Of a stretch of DNA of 19,929 nucleotides, positions 13,082 through 19,929 are shown piece after piece. Numbering within the stretch: position 1 is the stretch's first letter; the number at the start of each line of letters is the position of its first letter. Made by a program: the position numbers and the translations under genes. A model generated the notes under the pieces. It saw only the letters and a program-made list of their open reading frames with translations, did no database searches and was not told the origin of the DNA. This stretch comes from Parvicella sp041583015 (GTDB lineage: Bacteria > Bacteroidota > Bacteroidia > Flavobacteriales_D > Parvicellaceae): contig JBFHGR010000068.1 of the NCBI GenBank assembly GCA_041583015.1, positions 1 to 19,929 of the forward strand. The letters run 5' to 3'.

Positions 13082-14512
13082 TTATTGAACACTTAACTTC
13101 TTATCCAAATCTTCTAGATATACTCTAAAGTTTTTATCAGTTTCAGCAAGGTTATTAACCGTTCTGCAAGCATGCAACACAGTAGCGTGATCCTTGCCAC
13201 CACAATGCATTCCAATGTTTGCTAGAGAAGACTTAGTCATTTTCTTTGAGAAATACATAGCAATTTGTCTTGCTTGAACCACTTCTCTTTTTCTAGTTTT
13301 TGACTTCATCAACTCAATTGGCAAATCAAAATAATCACATACTACTTTTTGTATGTATTCAATTGACACCTCTCTAGCAGTATTCTTAACAAATTTATCA
13401 ATCATTTGGCGAGCCAAATCAAGCGTGATAGATTTTTTGTTTAGAGAAGATTGAGCAATTAATGAGATCAATGCTCCCTCCATTTCTCTAATGTTACTAG
13501 AGATACTGTAAGCTAAATATTCTACAACTTCCTTTGGCAACTCAATACCATCGGTGTACATTTTCTTTTGTAAGATAGCAATTCTAGTTTCCAAATCTGG
13601 AACTTGAATATCTGCTGATAATCCCCACTTGAAACGAGATAACAATCTCTGTTCCATTCCTTGCAACTCTACTGGCGGCTTATCTGATGTAAGTACCAAT
13701 TGTTTTCCTGTTTGGTGTAGGTGGTTAAATATATGGAAGAAAACTTCCTGTGTTTTTTCTTTACCTGCAAAAAACTGAACATCATCAATCATCAACACAT
13801 CAATCATTTGATAGAAGTGTATAAAATCGTTTGTTGTATTATTCTTTACTGCATCAATAAATTGATTGGTAAACTTCTCTGAAGAAACGTATAAAACAGT
13901 TTTTCCAGGGAAACGGTTTTTAATTGAGATTCCAATAGCGTGTGCTAAGTGTGTTTTACCAAGACCGATGCTACCATAAATCAATAGGGGGTTAAAGGCT
14001 GTGCCTCCTGGTTTTTCTGCCACTGCGTATCCTGCAGATCGCGCTAGTCTGTTACAGTCACCTTCAACAAAATTCTCAAAAGAGTAATTGGGATTCAAAT
14101 TAGAATCTACATTTACTTTTCTAAGCCCAGGGATAATGAATGGATTTCTAATTGGATTAGAACTAATATCCAAAGGCATTGTCACTGCTGGATTTTTTAC
14201 AGCCCTTTTATCAGAGGTTGGAATTTTTACTGTGTAAGGACTAGAAGAACCTTGTTTGTTTTCCATAACAATGCTGTATTCTAGTTTGGCATCTGGGCCA
14301 ATTTCCTTTCGAATTGTCTTTTTCAACAATTCCACGTAATGTTCTTCTAACCACTCATAAAAAAACTGTGAAGGGACCTGGATGACTAGTGCGTTCCCTT
14401 TCAACTTTGCAGGTTGAATTGGCTCAAACCAAGTTTTGTAAGCTTGCAATGGTACATTATCCTTAATAACTGCCAAGCAATTGCTCCAAACTTTTTCCAG
14501 GTTTTTACTCAT
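13082..14512 (-). CDS. dnaA: Chromosomal replication initiator DnaA
   Basis: The 476-residue protein has the full DnaA layout. Domain I (1-80) includes YKTWFEPIQ, and a short linker spans about 85-140. The AAA+ domain has Walker A GSIGLGKT (180-187), a variant of the usual GGxGLGKT, and Walker B VLMIDDVQF (239-247). Domain IV carries the box-binding signature GGKDHATVLHAC (438-449), where GGRDHTTVLHAC is more usual. It opens the origin and loads the replisome. No clustered DnaA boxes were seen in the flanking gaps, so the origin need not be here. It is a single-gene unit with its own long leader and a strong terminator. The neighbours show no conserved dnaN/recF order. Confidence 0.97.
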   Translation of the reverse strand: MSKNLEKVWSNCLAVIKDNVPLQAYKTWFEPIQPAKLKGNALVIQVPSQFFYEWLEEHYVELLKKTIRKEIGPDAKLEYSIVMENKQGSSSPYTVKIPTSDKRAVKNPAVTMPLDISSNPIRNPFIIPGLRKVNVDSNLNPNYSFENFVEGDCNRLARSAGYAVAEKPGGTAFNPLLIYGSIGLGKTHLAHAIGISIKNRFPGKTVLYVSSEKFTNQFIDAVKNNTTNDFIHFYQMIDVLMIDDVQFFAGKEKTQEVFFHIFNHLHQTGKQLVLTSDKPPVELQGMEQRLLSRFKWGLSADIQVPDLETRIAILQKKMYTDGIELPKEVVEYLAYSISSNIREMEGALISLIAQSSLNKKSITLDLARQMIDKFVKNTAREVSIEYIQKVVCDYFDLPIELMKSKTRKREVVQARQIAMYFSKKMTKSSLANIGMHCGGKDHATVLHACRTVNNLAETDKNFRVYLEDLDKKLSVQ

Positions 14513-14551
14513 AGTTTTAATTATTATTAAAATTTAAAAAATTCTTTCCTT

Positions 14552-14592
14552 GCCCGAAATTGAGGGCTGATATTCCCTCCCTTAATCGGGAG
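14552..14592 (-). promoter_or_regulatory. Two G/C hairpins in the dnaA leader
   Basis: In a very AT-rich gap, GCCC (14552-14555) pairs with GGGC (14564-14567), and CTCCC (14577-14581) pairs with GGGAG (14588-14592). Both lie in the predicted dnaA 5' leader, 40-80 bases before the ATG. They may modulate translation or RNA stability; function is inferred. Confidence 0.35.
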
Positions 14593-14594
14593 TA

Positions 14595-14631
14595 CAAATA
14601 TTTACATAAAAAAGTTAAAAAAAAAGTCAAA
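14595..14631 (-). promoter_or_regulatory. Candidate dnaA promoter
   Basis: On the minus strand TTTGAC (14631-14626) is followed after 21 bases by TAAATATTTG (14604-14595), close to the Bacteroidota -33/-7 pair although the -7 is not a perfect TAnnTTTG. It would give a dnaA leader of about 75 bases containing the two hairpins. The rest of the gap (14513-14672) is AT-rich with no ORF. Confidence 0.45.
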
Positions 14632-14672
14632 TACCCCTTGTATATTTAAAAAGTTTTACTTTCAAACCCGTT

Positions 14673-15635
14673 TTAGAAACTGGTATAATTGCGTATTTTG
14701 ACTCCAGCCTGCTCATTATCAATGACCTTGCCTTCTTTTCTGCTAAAAACAAAATCTACCCGCCCTAAACTTAAGGCAGACCAGCCTGCTTGATTTACTA
14801 ACACTTTCTTACCAATTTTATTGCTAAAAGTTTCAGCTTTATCTAAAAAAGTATGAGTATGTCCTCCGATTATCAGATCAATGTTGGCTGTTTGTTTTGC
14901 AAGGTCTTGATCACATACTTTTGTATTCTTATATTTATATCCTAAATGGGATAGACAAATCACTAAATTACACTTCTCCTCTTTTCTAAGAAGTTCTGCA
15001 TAATAATTTGCCTTTTCTATAGGGTCCAAATATTTTGTCTCCCCATAATTTGACTTGCTCACCAACCCATCCAATTCTACACCAACACCAAAAACACCAA
15101 TTTTCAAATCTTTTTTATATAGAATATGATAAGGTTGAGTTTTTCCGTTTAATTGTGTATTACTAAAATCATAGTTAGCAGTTACAAATGGGAAATTTGC
15201 ATGAGGCAACATAGTGTCAAAACCTTGTAGTCCATTATCAAAGTCATGATTTCCCATGGTGGCGCAATCATAACCTAATTTACTCATAATTTTAAACTCT
15301 AATTCACCTCCAAACTCATTAAAATATGGAGTACCTTGAAAAATATCGCCAGCATCTAATAGTAATATCTCACCTTTTTCTTTCCGTACTTCTTGGATTG
15401 TCTTCCCAACATTCACCATCCCACCTTGCCCAGGATATTTTTTATGATTTTTAGGAAAAGACTCAATGCGCGAATGCATATCATTGGTATGAAGAACTGT
15501 CAAACTAATGAAGTCTTCTTTTAAAATTGCCTCCAATCCAGACACCCCAAAACTACTCAAGCCAACAATCCCTGCTGCACCCAATCCAACTTTCTTTATA
15601 AAGTCTCTTCTATTCTGCAATGTAGATTCTTCCAT
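14673..15635 (-). CDS. 5'-nucleotidase metallophosphatase domain protein with Tat signal
   Basis: The 320-residue protein is the N-terminal half of a UshA/5'-nucleotidase as a separate gene. The N-terminus has a twin-arginine motif NRRDFIKK (8-15) and a hydrophobic stretch, so Tat export is likely. The two-metal centre is visible as LHTNDMHS (48-55, Asp52 and His54), DAGDIFQG (94-101), GNHD (128-131), SHLG (229-232) and GGHTH (257-261). The substrate-binding C-terminal domain is absent here but is encoded by the gene just upstream, which overlaps it by 26 bases. The two products probably join to form one periplasmic or surface nucleotidase that strips phosphate from nucleotides. Confidence 0.9.
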   Translation of the reverse strand: MEESTLQNRRDFIKKVGLGAAGIVGLSSFGVSGLEAILKEDFISLTVLHTNDMHSRIESFPKNHKKYPGQGGMVNVGKTIQEVRKEKGEILLLDAGDIFQGTPYFNEFGGELEFKIMSKLGYDCATMGNHDFDNGLQGFDTMLPHANFPFVTANYDFSNTQLNGKTQPYHILYKKDLKIGVFGVGVELDGLVSKSNYGETKYLDPIEKANYYAELLRKEEKCNLVICLSHLGYKYKNTKVCDQDLAKQTANIDLIIGGHTHTFLDKAETFSNKIGKKVLVNQAGWSALSLGRVDFVFSRKEGKVIDNEQAGVKIRNYTSF

Positions 15636-16389
15636 CTAAGGTAGCATTCATTTTTATATTCTTACTTCCTAACTCAGAGATGTAATTTAAAATTACATCC
15701 CTGAGTTTAACGTTTAATTTTTCGGTAGCAATAGGATTTAAGAAAAATATCATATCATCGCCTCCTTGTGCCAAATAATCGGAGGTAACAACTTTATAAT
15801 TTTGCTTAGGGTCAAACTTTTCATTACCAATTTCTACATCCGCTACCTCACCATTGCTTAATTCTATTCTAATCCCGCTAACTGGCACTCCTGACTTTGC
15901 ACTTGTAGCTCCTTGCGTTTTCTTAGCAATATAACTTATTAATTCAGCAACTTTCTCTCCACTCAGCGTGAGTACTACCAATTCATTTTCAAAAGGCATC
16001 AACTCATAAATCATACCTCTGGTAACCTCACCTTTCATAATAGGAGTTCGAAGCCCTCCATTATTTAACAAACTAAAATCTATATCACTTTGACTTAATT
16101 CAGCACTTGAAACCAACACAAGGTCCGACACAAAATTACCCAACACCCCCTCTGGAACACCTATTTCCATATCAACAGAACATTCATTGATGACCTCAGA
16201 CATTCTAGTTTCTAACTTGTTTTTGTACGGTGCAACCAATCCATACAAAGAATCCTCTGTTGAAAAGTCCCTTTGTACAACTTCATTCCTGCTGTTTGAT
16301 TTAATTACTTTGTATCTGTCTTTACATCCCCCCAATAAAAAGGTGGAGGAAAGCAATGCTAAAATGAATATATAAAATGTTGTTTTCAT
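15610..16389 (-). CDS. 5'-nucleotidase C-terminal domain lipoprotein
   Basis: The 259-residue protein begins with a lipoprotein signal ending in the lipobox LLGGC (18-22, lipidated Cys22). The rest is a 5_nucleotid_C domain (PF02872): LLNNGGLRTPI (107-117) with the substrate-binding NGGxR, LMPFENELVVL (130-140) with the stacking Phe region, LSGEKV, and YLAQGGDDM (205-213). Alone it lacks metal ligands and would not cleave phosphate. It is first in the two-gene unit, so the domain order is reversed compared with the one-chain enzyme. A TATATTTG -7 box lies 17 bases before its start. It would tether the soluble Tat-exported catalytic half to a membrane. Confidence 0.9.
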   Translation of the reverse strand: MKTTFYIFILALLSSTFLLGGCKDRYKVIKSNSRNEVVQRDFSTEDSLYGLVAPYKNKLETRMSEVINECSVDMEIGVPEGVLGNFVSDLVLVSSAELSQSDIDFSLLNNGGLRTPIMKGEVTRGMIYELMPFENELVVLTLSGEKVAELISYIAKKTQGATSAKSGVPVSGIRIELSNGEVADVEIGNEKFDPKQNYKVVTSDYLAQGGDDMIFFLNPIATEKLNVKLRDVILNYISELGSKNIKMNATLDGRIYIAE

Positions 16390-16406
16390 TTAATTGTAAA
16401 GTCACG

Positions 16407-16414
16407 CAAATATA
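16407..16414 (-). promoter_or_regulatory. -7 box of the split 5'-nucleotidase unit
   Basis: TATATTTG on the minus strand, a perfect TAnnTTTG, 17 bases before the ATG at 16389. The nearest -33 candidate (TTTTGG near 16439-16444) is 24 bases away, a little long. The gap is shared with the divergent thioesterase gene. Confidence 0.5.
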
Positions 16415-16421
16415 ATAAAAT

Positions 16422-16826
16422 ATGTACGTCACAGAGACCAAAATAAGAGTAAGATATTCTGAAACAGACAGGATGGGATACTGTTATTACGGCAATTATG
16501 CTCAATATTTTGAAGTTGCCAGAGTCGAATCATTACGTTCTTTAGGCATTAGTTATAAAAAACTTGAAGACAGTGGCGTTTTACTACCTGTAATAGACTT
16601 CAACATAAATTACAAAAAACCAGCATTTTACGATGACGAGTTAACTATAAAATGTGAGATAGAAGAAAAACCAAATGTCAAAATCATATTTAATTATAGT
16701 ACTTTCAGAGAAGAAGAACTCCTAAATGTAGCAAAAACAACATTGGTATTTCTAGATGAAAAATCTGGTAAACCCATGAGAATCCCCACTGATTTAGCAT
16801 CAATATTTAATCCTTACTTTAATTGA
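16422..16826 (+). CDS. YbgC/4-hydroxybenzoyl-CoA-type acyl-CoA thioesterase
   Basis: The 134-residue protein is a single hotdog domain of the 4HBT/YbgC family. The family opening R-x-R-Y-x-E-T-D-x-M-G appears as RVRYSETDRMGYCYYGNY (9-26), with catalytic Asp16, and is followed by the long helix with FEVARVESLRSLG (30-42). The end LVFLDEKSGKPMRIP is typical of the group. It cleaves acyl-CoA thioesters in the cytosol; the chain preference is unknown. The gene is divergent from the nucleotidase unit (32 bases) and lies 5 bases before an envelope-protein gene, so the two are probably co-transcribed. Unlike E. coli ybgC it is not next to tol-pal genes, but an OmpA-family protein follows. Confidence 0.9.
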   Translation: MYVTETKIRVRYSETDRMGYCYYGNYAQYFEVARVESLRSLGISYKKLEDSGVLLPVIDFNINYKKPAFYDDELTIKCEIEEKPNVKIIFNYSTFREEELLNVAKTTLVFLDEKSGKPMRIPTDLASIFNPYFN

Positions 16827-16831
16827 AACCA

Positions 16832-18925
16832 ATGACACAAAAACTTACAACAATACTTTTTTTAGCATTAATGTTCTCTCTAGGTTATTCGCAAGAAAAA
16901 TCTTTCAAGGTTTTATTTGGTGAAGCCGCGACACAGTTGGAAAACGAGGATTATACAAATGCACTCCCTATCTTGTTAGAAATGGAGAAATTAGAGCCCA
17001 ATAACTTTAACACATTATCATCAATAGGATACTGCTATTTACAATCAAACTACAACAAGAAAAAGGCAATGGAATACTTCGACAAAGTATTAGTAGACTA
17101 TAAAAATCTTAATCCCGCCTATCAATTTGGCAATCACAGAGAGAAAAAAGCACCTGTAGAAGTAATCAGATGGGCAGGACAAGCTTATCATGCAAACTAC
17201 AAATTCGAAGATGCTATCACTAAATTTCAAGAATATAAAGAATTAATTGACCCTAGCAATACTGAACTTATAACAGCAATCAATGCTGACATTTACACCA
17301 GTAGAAACGCTATAGAATATCAAAAACATCCTACAACAATAACTATTGATAAATTGGACATTCTAAATACTGAATTCTCCGAATACAGACCCAAAATCAA
17401 TGGTGATGAAACAGAAATGCTTTTCACCTCAAGACGCCCCTTGAATGTAAATGATCCAACAGATGAGGAAGGATTATATTATGAAGACATTTATTTAGCA
17501 AAAAAGTCCAATGGGATTTGGCAAAAACCAACTCGAGTAGACTCTAAAATAAACTCACCTAGCCATGATGCTTGTTTATATATTTCTCCAGATGGAGGAA
17601 GCATGATAATTTACAGAACCGACCCAGAAAACAATAACGAAGGTGGCATATACCAATCTCACTTAAAAGGAACTGAATGGTCTGAACCAACTTTAATGAT
17701 TGCTGAAGTAAATTCAGACTACTGGGAGACAGATGCCAACATTAGTGCAGATGGAAACACACTGTTTTACACAAGTGATAAACCTGGCGGACAAGGCAGA
17801 AGAGACATCTGGCAGATGAAGAAACTCCCTACTGGAGAATGGGCTAAAGTTCAAAATCTCGGCTCAATCATTAACACAGAAGAGGATGAAGAAGGCCCAT
17901 ATTTACACCCTGATGGGAAAACACTTTATTTCAGTAGTAAAGGTCATAAAACTATGGGAGGCTTTGACGTTTGCATGTCAAACCTCCAAGATGATGGTAC
18001 TTGGTCTACACCTGTTAACTTAGGTTACCCAATCAACACCCCAGGTGATGATGTTTTCTATTTTCCAACAAATGACGGTAAAAGAGCATACTTTTCTTCC
18101 TTTAGAGAAGGTGGACAAGGACAACAAGACATCTACATGATAGACATCCCTTCTTTTGAAACAAAAACAGTTGCTATATATAAAGGTCTCGCAAAATATT
18201 CTACGGATGAAATAATTACCGAATTAAACATCATAATTGAATCGGCCAAAACAAATGATTTAGTAGGAGAATATAAACCCAATGAAGAATCTGGTGAGTT
18301 CCTATTCATTCTCCAACCAGGAAAAACATTTCACGTTGAATACAGTTTAGCAAATCAAACACTTCAAGACACTATTGTTGTCCCTGCTAGTGGTGGTACT
18401 TTTAATATTTTAAAAATAATTACCCTAGAAAACGATGAACTTGTGCTAAAGGAGGCAGAAATAGTAAATGATGAAATCAAATTAAAAGAAGATGAAATTG
18501 CAGCTGAAACACCAGAGAACATAACCGACTTAACAGACGAACAAGTTTCTGAAAATTTAAACGAAGGAAAAAGTATTGTTCTCAACGATTTGTTTTTCAT
18601 CTATGATAAAGATCGCTTGATTTCAGAGAGTAAACCTGATTTATCTAAAGTAATTAAATACATGCAAGATAATCCTAATGTTAAAGTAATTCTAGAAGGG
18701 CATACAGATTTCAAAGGTGAATTAGACTATAATCAATCGCTTTCTGAAAAAAGATCGCTTCGCGTAAAAAATAAGTTAATTGCAGCAGGCATTAAATCTT
18801 CTAGAATCAGCACAAAAGGTTACGGTGAAACGAAACCAATAGCACCGAATTCAAACCCAGATGGCACTGACAACCCTGAAGGAAGACAGAAAAATAGACG
18901 TGTTGAAATAAAAATCAACAAATAG
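16832..18925 (+). CDS. TPR-PD40 propeller-OmpA envelope protein (PorE-like layout)
   Basis: I chose ATG 16832 over the in-frame TTG at 16823, which would overlap the previous stop, because it gives a clean Sec signal (MTQKLTTILFLALMFSLGYS) on a 697-residue product. Domains in order: TPR region (about 25-165), five PD40 propeller blades (about 180-440, for example ISADGNTLFYTSDKPGG), a small beta-rich, carboxypeptidase-regulatory-like part (about 445-530), an acidic linker, and an OmpA peptidoglycan-binding domain (about 585-697) with GHTDFKGELDYNQSLSEKRS, where Asp626 and Arg641 bind diaminopimelate. This order is that of PorE, a type IX secretion component, but PorE is a lipoprotein and this has no lipobox Cys. 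A tandem paralogue follows after 26 bases. Confidence 0.9.
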   Translation: MTQKLTTILFLALMFSLGYSQEKSFKVLFGEAATQLENEDYTNALPILLEMEKLEPNNFNTLSSIGYCYLQSNYNKKKAMEYFDKVLVDYKNLNPAYQFGNHREKKAPVEVIRWAGQAYHANYKFEDAITKFQEYKELIDPSNTELITAINADIYTSRNAIEYQKHPTTITIDKLDILNTEFSEYRPKINGDETEMLFTSRRPLNVNDPTDEEGLYYEDIYLAKKSNGIWQKPTRVDSKINSPSHDACLYISPDGGSMIIYRTDPENNNEGGIYQSHLKGTEWSEPTLMIAEVNSDYWETDANISADGNTLFYTSDKPGGQGRRDIWQMKKLPTGEWAKVQNLGSIINTEEDEEGPYLHPDGKTLYFSSKGHKTMGGFDVCMSNLQDDGTWSTPVNLGYPINTPGDDVFYFPTNDGKRAYFSSFREGGQGQQDIYMIDIPSFETKTVAIYKGLAKYSTDEIITELNIIIESAKTNDLVGEYKPNEESGEFLFILQPGKTFHVEYSLANQTLQDTIVVPASGGTFNILKIITLENDELVLKEAEIVNDEIKLKEDEIAAETPENITDLTDEQVSENLNEGKSIVLNDLFFIYDKDRLISESKPDLSKVIKYMQDNPNVKVILEGHTDFKGELDYNQSLSEKRSLRVKNKLIAAGIKSSRISTKGYGETKPIAPNSNPDGTDNPEGRQKNRRVEIKINK

Positions 18926-18951
18926 ACACAACCACACTCAAATTTTGCAAC

Positions 18952-19929
18952 ATGAAACAATTAGCATTAATAACTTTCACCCTATTGCTTTCCTTTACTT
19001 TTTTCTCTCAAGAAAGTTTTAAGGAAAAGTATGAGCAAGCTTTCATTCACTTAAGTAATGAAAGTTATCAAAAAGCACTTCCAATTTTATTGGAAATGGA
19101 AAAAATGGACAGCAAGAATTACAACACTTTGTTCTCAATTGGAAATTGCTACATCCACACAACTTACAATAAGGAGTTATCTATCCCTTACTTTGAAAGA
19201 ATTCTTGAGAACTATAAAAACTTAACCATTGACTACAAGGTAGGTTCTCACAAAGAAAAAAAGGCGCCCATTGCTACCTTTTTATTACTAGGTCGGGCTT
19301 ATCATTTTAATTATCAATTTGAACAAGCCTTAGAAAAATTTGCAGAATACAAAGACGTCCTAGACCCTCAAAACTTTTCTGACAATAAGATTGTAGATCG
19401 TGATATCCAAATTACAAAAAATGCGATGCAACTAAAAAGCACCCCTGTTGACATGAGAATCAAAGGGCTTACAAACATCAATACTGAATATGCGGAATAC
19501 AGACCAAAAGTAACAGGTGATGAAAACATTATGTACTTCACTTCAAGAAGGAAAAACTCGGAGCATACCGCAACAGATGAAGAAGGAAAATACTATGAGG
19601 ACATTTATTATTCTGAAAGAAAATTTGGAGAATGGCAAAAACCAGTGTTAATGGATGAATCCATCAACACTCCAAGTCACGATGCTTGTCTTTATACATC
19701 TCCTGACGGACAATATATGTTAATCTTTAGAGCCAGCGCAGCAACACTAACTGAAGGTGGTATATATGAAACTGTATTAAATGGAGAGCAATGGTCAGAA
19801 CCAACATTACTTCAAGCAGACGTTAACTCAAATTATTGGGAAACTGATGTAAGCGTAAGCGCTGATGGTAAATCAATATTTTTCACTTCGGATAGACCTG
19901 GCGGAATTGGCGGTAGAGATATCTGGACA
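18952..19929 (+). CDS. Second TPR-PD40 envelope protein, 5' part only
   Basis: The reading frame is open from ATG 18952 to the window end (326 codons) and continues beyond it. The product starts with a Sec signal (MKQLALITFTLLLSFTFFSQ) and then repeats the order of the previous gene: TPRs beginning ALPILLEMEKMDSKNYNTL, then PD40 blades with EYAEYRPKVTGDENIMYFTS and SADGKSIFFTSDRPGG. Long matched stretches (LLEMEK, YKNL, KEKKAP, PSHDACLY, EGGIY, WSEPTL) show it is a direct paralogue. A C-terminal OmpA domain is expected but not visible. With a 26-base gap, both copies probably sit in one transcript. Confidence 0.88.
   Translation, partial: MKQLALITFTLLLSFTFFSQESFKEKYEQAFIHLSNESYQKALPILLEMEKMDSKNYNTLFSIGNCYIHTTYNKELSIPYFERILENYKNLTIDYKVGSHKEKKAPIATFLLLGRAYHFNYQFEQALEKFAEYKDVLDPQNFSDNKIVDRDIQITKNAMQLKSTPVDMRIKGLTNINTEYAEYRPKVTGDENIMYFTSRRKNSEHTATDEEGKYYEDIYYSERKFGEWQKPVLMDESINTPSHDACLYTSPDGQYMLIFRASAATLTEGGIYETVLNGEQWSEPTLLQADVNSNYWETDVSVSADGKSIFFTSDRPGGIGGRDIWT

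Noticed and set aside
14650..14662. Terminator after the metallophosphatase gene (AAAGT/ACTTT, 3-base loop)
   Set aside because: Five A/T-rich pairs with one G/C pair are too weak to call in this composition.
14513..14672. Replication origin next to dnaA
   Set aside because: The gap is AT-rich but no TTATCCACA-like DnaA boxes were found in it or in the gap after dnaA.
16823..16831. TTG start for the TPR-PD40-OmpA gene
   Set aside because: It would add only three residues and overlap the previous stop; ATG 16832 gives a normal signal peptide.

Overview
The window looks like a chromosomal segment of a low-GC member of the Bacteroidota, probably of the Flavobacteriales. Several things point there. 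Intergenic regions carry TAnnTTTG-type -7 boxes and no obvious Shine-Dalgarno sequences. Two tandem TPR/PD40 propeller proteins of the T9SS-associated OmpA type sit at the right end, and a secreted LRR protein with the IPDANFKSY start sits at the left end. The 5'-nucleotidase is split into two genes. No rRNA, tRNA, CRISPR array, insertion sequence or phage gene was seen. The species cannot be named from the sequence.

Left part (1-2276). A membrane-anchored TlpA-like thioredoxin and the start of an LRR secreted protein run leftward. A gene on the other strand encodes one polypeptide joining a PAP2 lipid phosphatase to a monotopic phosphoglycosyl transferase. The 287-base gap after it holds a duplicated dyad site (TGTAACC-N10-CTTTGG, twice, 101 bases apart).

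Sigma-factor block (2277-7241, plus strand). An ECF-type sigma factor is followed by a large one-pass membrane protein of unknown family in the position of an anti-sigma factor. Two small secreted paralogues are coupled to it by 1- and 4-base overlaps. Then come a secreted MORN-repeat (YwqK-like) protein and a cyclase-family hydrolase paired with a small muconolactone-isomerase-like protein.

Nitrogen-type block (7238-13016, minus strand). In transcription order: 5-formyltetrahydrofolate cyclo-ligase, a soluble NtrB-like histidine kinase and a sigma-54 activator of the NtrC class form one tight unit. Downstream lie three GGGAAT repeats spaced 20 and 19 bases apart, then a near-consensus -24/-12 promoter, then a four-gene unit: a small two-repeat Cys protein, glutamate dehydrogenase, a stand-alone alanine dehydrogenase/transhydrogenase N-terminal domain lacking its catalytic residues, and an Rnk/GreA-C-like protein. 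The simplest reading is that the two-component pair drives the glutamate dehydrogenase unit through sigma-54.

Right part (13032-19929). dnaA has a strong terminator behind it and a structured leader ahead of it; no DnaA-box cluster was seen. Next is a split 5'-nucleotidase: a lipoprotein C-terminal domain gene overlaps a Tat-signal metallophosphatase gene. On the plus strand a YbgC-type thioesterase is followed by two tandem paralogous TPR/PD40 envelope proteins. The first ends in an OmpA domain and the second is cut by the window end.
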